Below are positions 58,433 through 64,000 of a stretch of 64,000 nt of DNA, one piece after another (the first letter of the stretch is position 1; each line of letters opens with the position of its first letter). The translations under genes were made by a program, and so were the position numbers. Source of the stretch: Polytrichum commune (lineage: Eukaryota; Streptophyta; Polytrichopsida; Polytrichales; Polytrichaceae); assembly GCA_950295325.1 (NCBI GenBank), contig OX485804.1:53370429-53434428 (forward strand), read 5' to 3'. The notes under the pieces were generated by a model. The model saw only the letters and a program-made list of their open reading frames with translations, had not been told where the DNA came from and did no database searches.

Positions 58433-60822
58433 TGCCATAGAAGAACAGACGAGCAAGAGCATGCACGCAATCACACACGGAGTCCCTTGGTTGGGTTTTG
58501 GGCAATGGATGAACGACAAATAATAAGCATCTCCCCTCAATTTTTGGCAGCATCATTTCTACATTGGTTGAGATCCTCTGGAATCCAACATAAAAAATAC
58601 ATCCCAACACTAGAGATAAAATGGAGCGTCCTCTATGGTATCATGGTTAGTGCTATGAAAATATTATGTATTTTCGAGGTATGAGTTTGTGTAGTTGTTC
58701 GTTAGTAGGGGATGCATTCTTTGTAAATCACTCATATAATATGCGTTCATGAGGTAATAATTATAAACCCCCCCCCCCTTGTATACATGTAAAAGCTAAA
58801 TTTCATTTCATGTATTTATGCTTAATAAGATTTTAAAAAATGATGATTTGTAAATATACCACTCTTGATCAAATATATATAATAGCTCAAATACATATAA
58901 TTGGCAATGAACGCTTGGGAGGATTGCCTCAACCTTGTTCCCTCCCACCCGTTCCATGCCTTCTCTCAAATCCCTTATATTTTAGGCAACAAACTTTGGT
59001 GGCTTTGTGCATATCAATTTCTTTGAATTAGGAGTCATATTTTCTACCCAATTGTACTAATAAAAGCTTCCCAATGGTATATTACATGCACAGCTTGAAG
59101 AAAAAACAAGAAAAAGGTTTGCTCATTAGGAGAAATCTTAACTCGAGCAACTACTTTGGCTACTAGAATCATGGTTGTGTGGTAGTTTTCAATTTGCCTA
59201 CCACTAGCTACTACCTTTGGTCCTTGGTGATACACTGACTTAACAAGGAAGCATGTGGTTGCCAACCACATTTACAGATGTGGACCTTGTAAAAATTATG
59301 GGCGACCCCTTAATGCATGGTTGACAAAAGAAATTATAGCATGGCAATGAGGTCTCCACAACTTTGGTAGCCAACCACATTATAGTGGCATTTTTTAATT
59401 AATTAATTAATTTTTGTGAAACATGTTTGTCGTCGTTGTTGATTATGCATTAATGTTTATGTGGTTGTGGGGGTCTCATGATTAGGGTTTTCATGGCAAC
59501 AACAGAGATGGGTGGCACTGTTCTTTGAGAGTTGGAGGCATGTGCGTGTGGGGCCCCTTATTAAAACCCCCAACATACAAAATTCTCATGACCAAAAAGT
59601 AGAAGCGATTGGAAAAGAAATTTTGGGAGGTAAATATACCCTAAGCCAGCCCCCCCCCAACGAGGCTATTCTATATTTACCTTTCTTCCCTTCTATTTTT
59701 GTTGGTTTCCCTTATATCCCTTGTGTGCAAAATAGAAGCAATTGGGAGAAAAACTTGACATTCATTGGATGTATGCTCATAAATCACTTTGTAAACGATA
59801 AAGTTATTTATGTATGATGTGGGGGATGACAATTATTGCTTCAAGTATTAAGGTATGAACTTTCCATGGGTATAAGGTATATCTAGATGTAACATACTCT
59901 TCTTGTGAGAAACCTCATTGGGGGGGGGTGTTAAGTATATTCACTCCACCAAATGAATTCATAGCACCCTATTTGCTTTCACAAACCCAAGTGAAACAAT
60001 ACTCCTCATATTTATATTTTTGTATGTTGAACTCTCATTAGATATCCTTTTGTACACCCATGTGATATTGTACGGGCTACATTGAGTCCCCCCACCCCCC
60101 CCCCCCCATGTTTGGAGGCAACACAATGTTTCCCTTGTTGTGGCATTTGGCATATTGCTTTGGCTTATTGAAGTTTGAGGTTGCTTGGAACCGATAGACT
60201 ACGCATCTTGTCAACCAACTTTTAGAAGGGATCTTGCATGACTGAAGGTCCTCCCAAGAGCCAAAATTACTAAAAACCCTGCAAAAACACAACATCCCAT
60301 ATATATGCATGCAAGGGACGTCTTTTTCAAACCCCTAGGCATACATATACTTAATACTTCACAAAGTCACATTGTTGTCATAATATAAAAAAATGTATAG
60401 TTGAGACCACCATTGAACCTAGAACCACACAATGTACCACAACCACACAACCTCCACTTTGAAAGCTTGTAAATGAGGATGCAAGCAAAAACCTATGGTG
60501 CATACCACCTATGTATCTAACTTATGGGTAATATCTTGGTTCAAACATTTCTTAGAGACCTATCAAGTATTTACTAAGAATGTACTCTAAAACATTACAC
60601 AATCCTAGAATTTTTCTCTAATAAGTCCTCACTTGATGAATGCAACAAAAAATTATGAATTATGAGGATCGAAATGGCTCAAAAGCCCAGAATATTTGCT
60701 TACGTGGAATACCCAAGTTACATTAGACAACCGGCTTAAATGTGCATGTAGTTTAAAATTCAGTGATGTAAATCAATAAAAAAAAACATAATTTTCTATA
60801 ATGCATCTAATGTTTGCAAGCT
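58433..60822. other. Intergenic DNA, no gene supported
   Basis: Contains C homopolymer runs at about 58770-58779, 59650-59658 and 60090-60107 and G runs at about 59920-59927. Short frames only. Confidence 0.4.
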
Positions 60823-60826
60823 TAGG

Positions 60827-61206
60827 GCTGCTTTACACTAAGACCAAGAGCCATGACCCATAAAAATCTAAGGGCCCTTGAAAAATCATCTAAAGGCCTT
60901 GTCATGGGGAATAGAAATCCAATTTTGCAATTGAAGGGCCCTCAAGCTTGGTGCAAGTGAAAGTGGATCATGCTAAGGGACCCCAACATACGGTCTCATT
61001 CGGGTCCCCAACATGCCAATGTAGTATATCTAGGAGCCAATGGCAATTTAATGGATTGTCATGGCCCCTAGTTAGGCCCACCTCTTTTTGCTAAGCCCAA
61101 CGCAACATTTGGTAGACCATGAATTTTTTTGAACTTCTTACCACGTAAGACGCCATGCACATTTTTCGTCCATTTGAATTTCTTTGGTCCCTTAGGCCTT
61201 TAAGGT
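60827..61206 (+). mobile_element. Decayed PIF/Harbinger-like MITE, right end lost
   Basis: Begins after TTA with GGGCTGCTTTACACTAAGACC and keeps AAGAGCCATGACC as in the 37812 family. It ends at the left terminus of the MITE at 61207, with no right inverted repeat. Confidence 0.5.
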
Positions 61207-61490
61207 CTACACTAAATGTTGTATTTAGTGTCACCAATTCTATTTGTCTTAATTGTAAACCATCCATGTAGTGTCATCAACACTAAATGGAAACCTAGCA
61301 TTATTTGTAATTCCTTGTAAAAAACATTTGGACCTTAAAGAAGTACAATGCTATAACCACTGTCACTTACTAAGTGATTTTCTACCCGAATATCACACAT
61401 CGATCACAATATTTCATTGCACAGTTGTTAAGATGCAGAATATACCAAAAGTTGTTTCAATAATTGGCATGAATTTCATCCAAATTTCAC
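61207..61490 (+). mobile_element. MITE family A, 3'-truncated copy
   Basis: Left end CTACACTAAATGTTGTATTT. Interior blocks TTGTAATTCCTTGTAAAAAA and GTCACTTACTAAGTGATTTT. The right end is not found. Confidence 0.65.
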
Positions 61491-62294
61491 TATGTGCTTT
61501 TGAGAAGTATAGCATCTCAAAGATTCATTAAAAAGAACATGTTTTGAATGTTAGGTTGGTTCTTGGAGTTTGGTAAACACAAAGTTCATGAATAGTGGGG
61601 GAAAAGATTGGGGAATGTATACCTATGTAGGTTTTGATGAGGGTTTATCTAGGGCAACTTTGGGTTGTTAAGTGCTCAACAAGTGGTTTTCTCTTCTCGA
61701 AGCAAGCAAATGCCTAGTAAACATGGTGCTTATCACGACAACCCACTTTCAAGAAACACCTTTAGCTCTTTAGGTTGATGATGCCGTTTTCAAATCTTGT
61801 TCGTTCTTTGCAAACATATCATTTTTGGAGAGTTTCTTGTGATCTTTCCATACACACCAACATCATCTCCTAACTCTTAGTCGATTGAATGCAACACTCA
61901 TTCAAAGGTGAACTTGTCTTCATTTTGGTTCTTGATTTTCATCCCTTGCTTTTTGGCTTCGAAAAAGTGAGTTTCAGTTCTCTAGATTTTCACTCTCAAG
62001 AGATTCATTTTTTTTTGCCTTACCCATAATTAAGGGTGAAAGAATGAGAACACAATGAGTGGTTGAAGATACAAGGTACACTAAACAATCCTCTTATTAT
62101 AGGCCATAGTAGTTTATACATTACTATCCTATTCTAATTCAATTACAATCTTATTGAATTAGCTAATGAATCCTAATAATCCTGTAATGACTATCCTATT
62201 ACAATCCTATTAAATTACTAGAAGGAAACTAGCATGGATCACAATAGTTATTTTCTAGAAACTTAATATGGGATTTTTTATTTTTTTGTATTAC
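61491..62294. other. Intergenic DNA, no gene supported
   Basis: AT-rich; nothing recognisable. Confidence 0.35.
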
Positions 62295-62500
62295 CTTTGA
62301 TGTAAGGTAATTAATTTATTTTATGTTGGTCAAATTTCATCATGAAGACTTAGGGGAAGACCCAAAGTCCTAGACCCAAGGTAATTATTTCCACACTAAT
62401 TTTCCACCTATACTAATAGGACTCTTGAGTGTAGTTGTGTTTGTGGAGAGACCTTGGCACCATGTGTTACCACCTCACCTTCTAAACATTTGAGGGAATC
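62295..62500 (+). repeat. Dispersed repeat shared with 37075-37400
   Basis: TTGATGTAAGGTAATTAATT, GAAGACTTAGGGGAAGACCC and TTCCACACTAATTTTCCACC align in order with 37.1-37.25 kb. Confidence 0.55.
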
Positions 62501-62518
62501 TTGGAGCCATAGGGATAA

Positions 62519-63426
62519 GGGCCGCTTCACACTATGGCCGAAGGTATAGAGGCCATCGATTTCCACCAATCATATTGCAAGAAACCAAGAGTCTGGCCTC
62601 TCGACCCTTCACACTATGGCCAAAGTCCAAAGCTTGTCGCAATTTCAAATGATTACTTTTTGAAGAAGGTGACGGACTTTTGAAAGAAGTTTTGGGTTGG
62701 ATGGGAATGGAAACCCAAACTATGTTGGACATGCAGTCGGTTTTTATCTCATTAAAAAATCAATCGTTGGCAAGATCTTGGCCGTTAGATTGGAGGGGTT
62801 GTTTTGGGCAAGGAATAAACTATACGGTAGAACCGTGAAGCTCTGTCCTTTGCTATGAAAGACTACAATTGTAGCTGATTACTTTGCTCATGCCAATCCA
62901 TGGCTATTCACTATACCAAACCTTTCTTGGATTTGTGCACCTTCTTCTCAAATACGGGTCAAGGATTGAAGCTACTCATTTATCACCCAATTTTTTAAAA
63001 ATAAACAATCAAGAACTGCCAAAATAACTATAATTAACTAGATTTCTTTCAATGCATTTTAGGGATCACTTGTATGTATATATATAAAACTATAGATAAC
63101 ATCCACATTAAATATAGTGGACCAAAAATAACAAGAACAAGTAACGTCCAAGTGTGAACACAAAGTGGTTAGGAAATTTGCTCTTGAAACGAAGAAGTTG
63201 ATGCATAGTCTCTGTCCTACAGACAAAGCCAATAAAGTGGGATGCTCCTTTGAGTTTGGACTTTGGGCTTGACCTTTGGAGGCTTCACACTATACCCAAC
63301 CGAAGGTTCCACTAACTATATTTTATTGGCTATTATTTTCAGCCCATTTCTTGGGACTCTCAACAAAGTTTGGCCACTCAATCCCGCGGCCTCTCGACTT
63401 CAATGGCCATAGTGTGAAAGCGGCCC
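62519..63426. mobile_element. PIF/Harbinger-like MITE interrupted by repeat R
   Basis: Ends GGGCCGCTTCACACTATGGC and GCCATAGTGTGAAAGCGGCCC. Exact TAA duplication at 62516-62518 and 63427-63429. The own sequence is about 493 bp; the remainder is the nested copy at 62824-63238. Internal TTCACACTATGGCC and TTCACACTATACCC repeats echo the termini. Confidence 0.85.
62824..63238 (+). repeat. Repeat R, copy 2, nested
   Basis: Nearly identical to 31166-31568, from ACGGTAGAACCGTGAAGCTC to GACAAAGCCAATAAAGT. Differences are mainly a few substitutions and a TATATATA expansion near 63078. It sits inside the MITE at 62519-63426. Confidence 0.8.
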
Positions 63427-63429
63427 TAA

Positions 63430-64000
63430 GTAATGAGAGTGGACATGCACCAATATGGGATGTGTCAAAATAATTTTCTAGCCTTGTCCACCTACTACTT
63501 TGGAGCCGTAATAAATTTGCATGCGAAAGAGGTATAGATCTTCCTCCAAAAAAGTTCAACTATGACTTGTGATCACCGACCACTCTCGAGGTACTAGGTT
63601 GTGGCCGCTATTCTTTGGTGATTGATAAAGTTAGAGTGGTGGAAAAATTTCATGTACAAGACAATTTATTTTTGTGAGTACGTAGTACTCTTCTTCCGGG
63701 AAGTGCTCACGACATCTATCTAGGAGGAAGGTGAACCGGGGGACGGGATGAAAATTGATTTTAAATATGATAAAATTACAACAAATTGATGTTTTTCTAC
63801 ATATTTTTGTAATGGTACCCTCAAGTTTATATAGCAAATTCGAGTATGACAAAAAAATTCGAACTTCAAAATATTTGAGGGCACGAAATCTATGTTTAAA
63901 ACTAGATCTAGCCGTTACCATTTGAGCAGTTCTTTTAAGGATACTTTTTTGAAAATTTTATCTTGATATTTTATTTTTGAGTACCTAACATGACAATAGA
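63430..64000. other. Intergenic DNA to the window edge, no gene seen
   Basis: Short frames only; AT-rich beyond 63750. Confidence 0.35.

Overview
This window looks like nuclear DNA of a land plant with a large, repeat-rich genome. The coding genes are widely spaced and split by GT-AG introns of about 0.1 to 1 kb. Both recognisable proteins belong to plant cell-wall families: a PME53-like pectin methylesterase and a GT34 xylosyl/galactosyltransferase. Much of the remaining DNA is short non-autonomous DNA transposons (MITEs). The proteins are quite diverged from the flowering-plant sequences I know, which would fit a seedless or early-branching plant, but the sequence alone does not settle the species. 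No prokaryotic, organellar or CRISPR features are visible, and I recognised no LTR element.

Layout. 1-1.3 kb is repeats. 1.54-4.64 kb (+) holds a complete five-exon pectin methylesterase gene with a TATA box. 4.7-14.8 kb is intergenic and carries at least six terminal-inverted-repeat elements, three of them with exact 8-bp target duplications, plus a decayed hAT transposase C-terminus. 14.8-18.1 kb (-), perhaps reaching 20.5 kb, holds an unrecognised split gene. It encodes a low-complexity nuclear-looking protein ending in a Tudor-like domain. 24.4-26.5 kb (-) holds a complete two-exon GT34 glycosyltransferase gene. 27-31 kb is moderately GC-rich with a few weak coding-like patches. 31-64 kb is almost entirely repeats: PIF/Harbinger-like MITEs with TTA/TAA target sites, a hAT-like MITE family, a MITE-derived tandem array at 43.9-45.2 kb, a 1-kb Stowaway-like element containing a palindromic minisatellite, nested insertions and long hairpins.

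The two cell-wall genes act in different compartments: pectin demethylesterification in the wall, and hemicellulose side-chain addition in the Golgi. Nothing suggests a cluster or shared regulation. A recurring local theme is degenerate tandem duplication inside or beside genes: PME introns 1 and 4, the GT34 intron (which carries a decayed copy of the end of exon 1), and the GT34 5' flank. I saw no convincing new multi-gene system. The most unusual items are the exon-end duplication in the GT34 intron, the element with homopolymer-G termini, the MITE-derived dimeric array and the unclassified Tudor-like gene.
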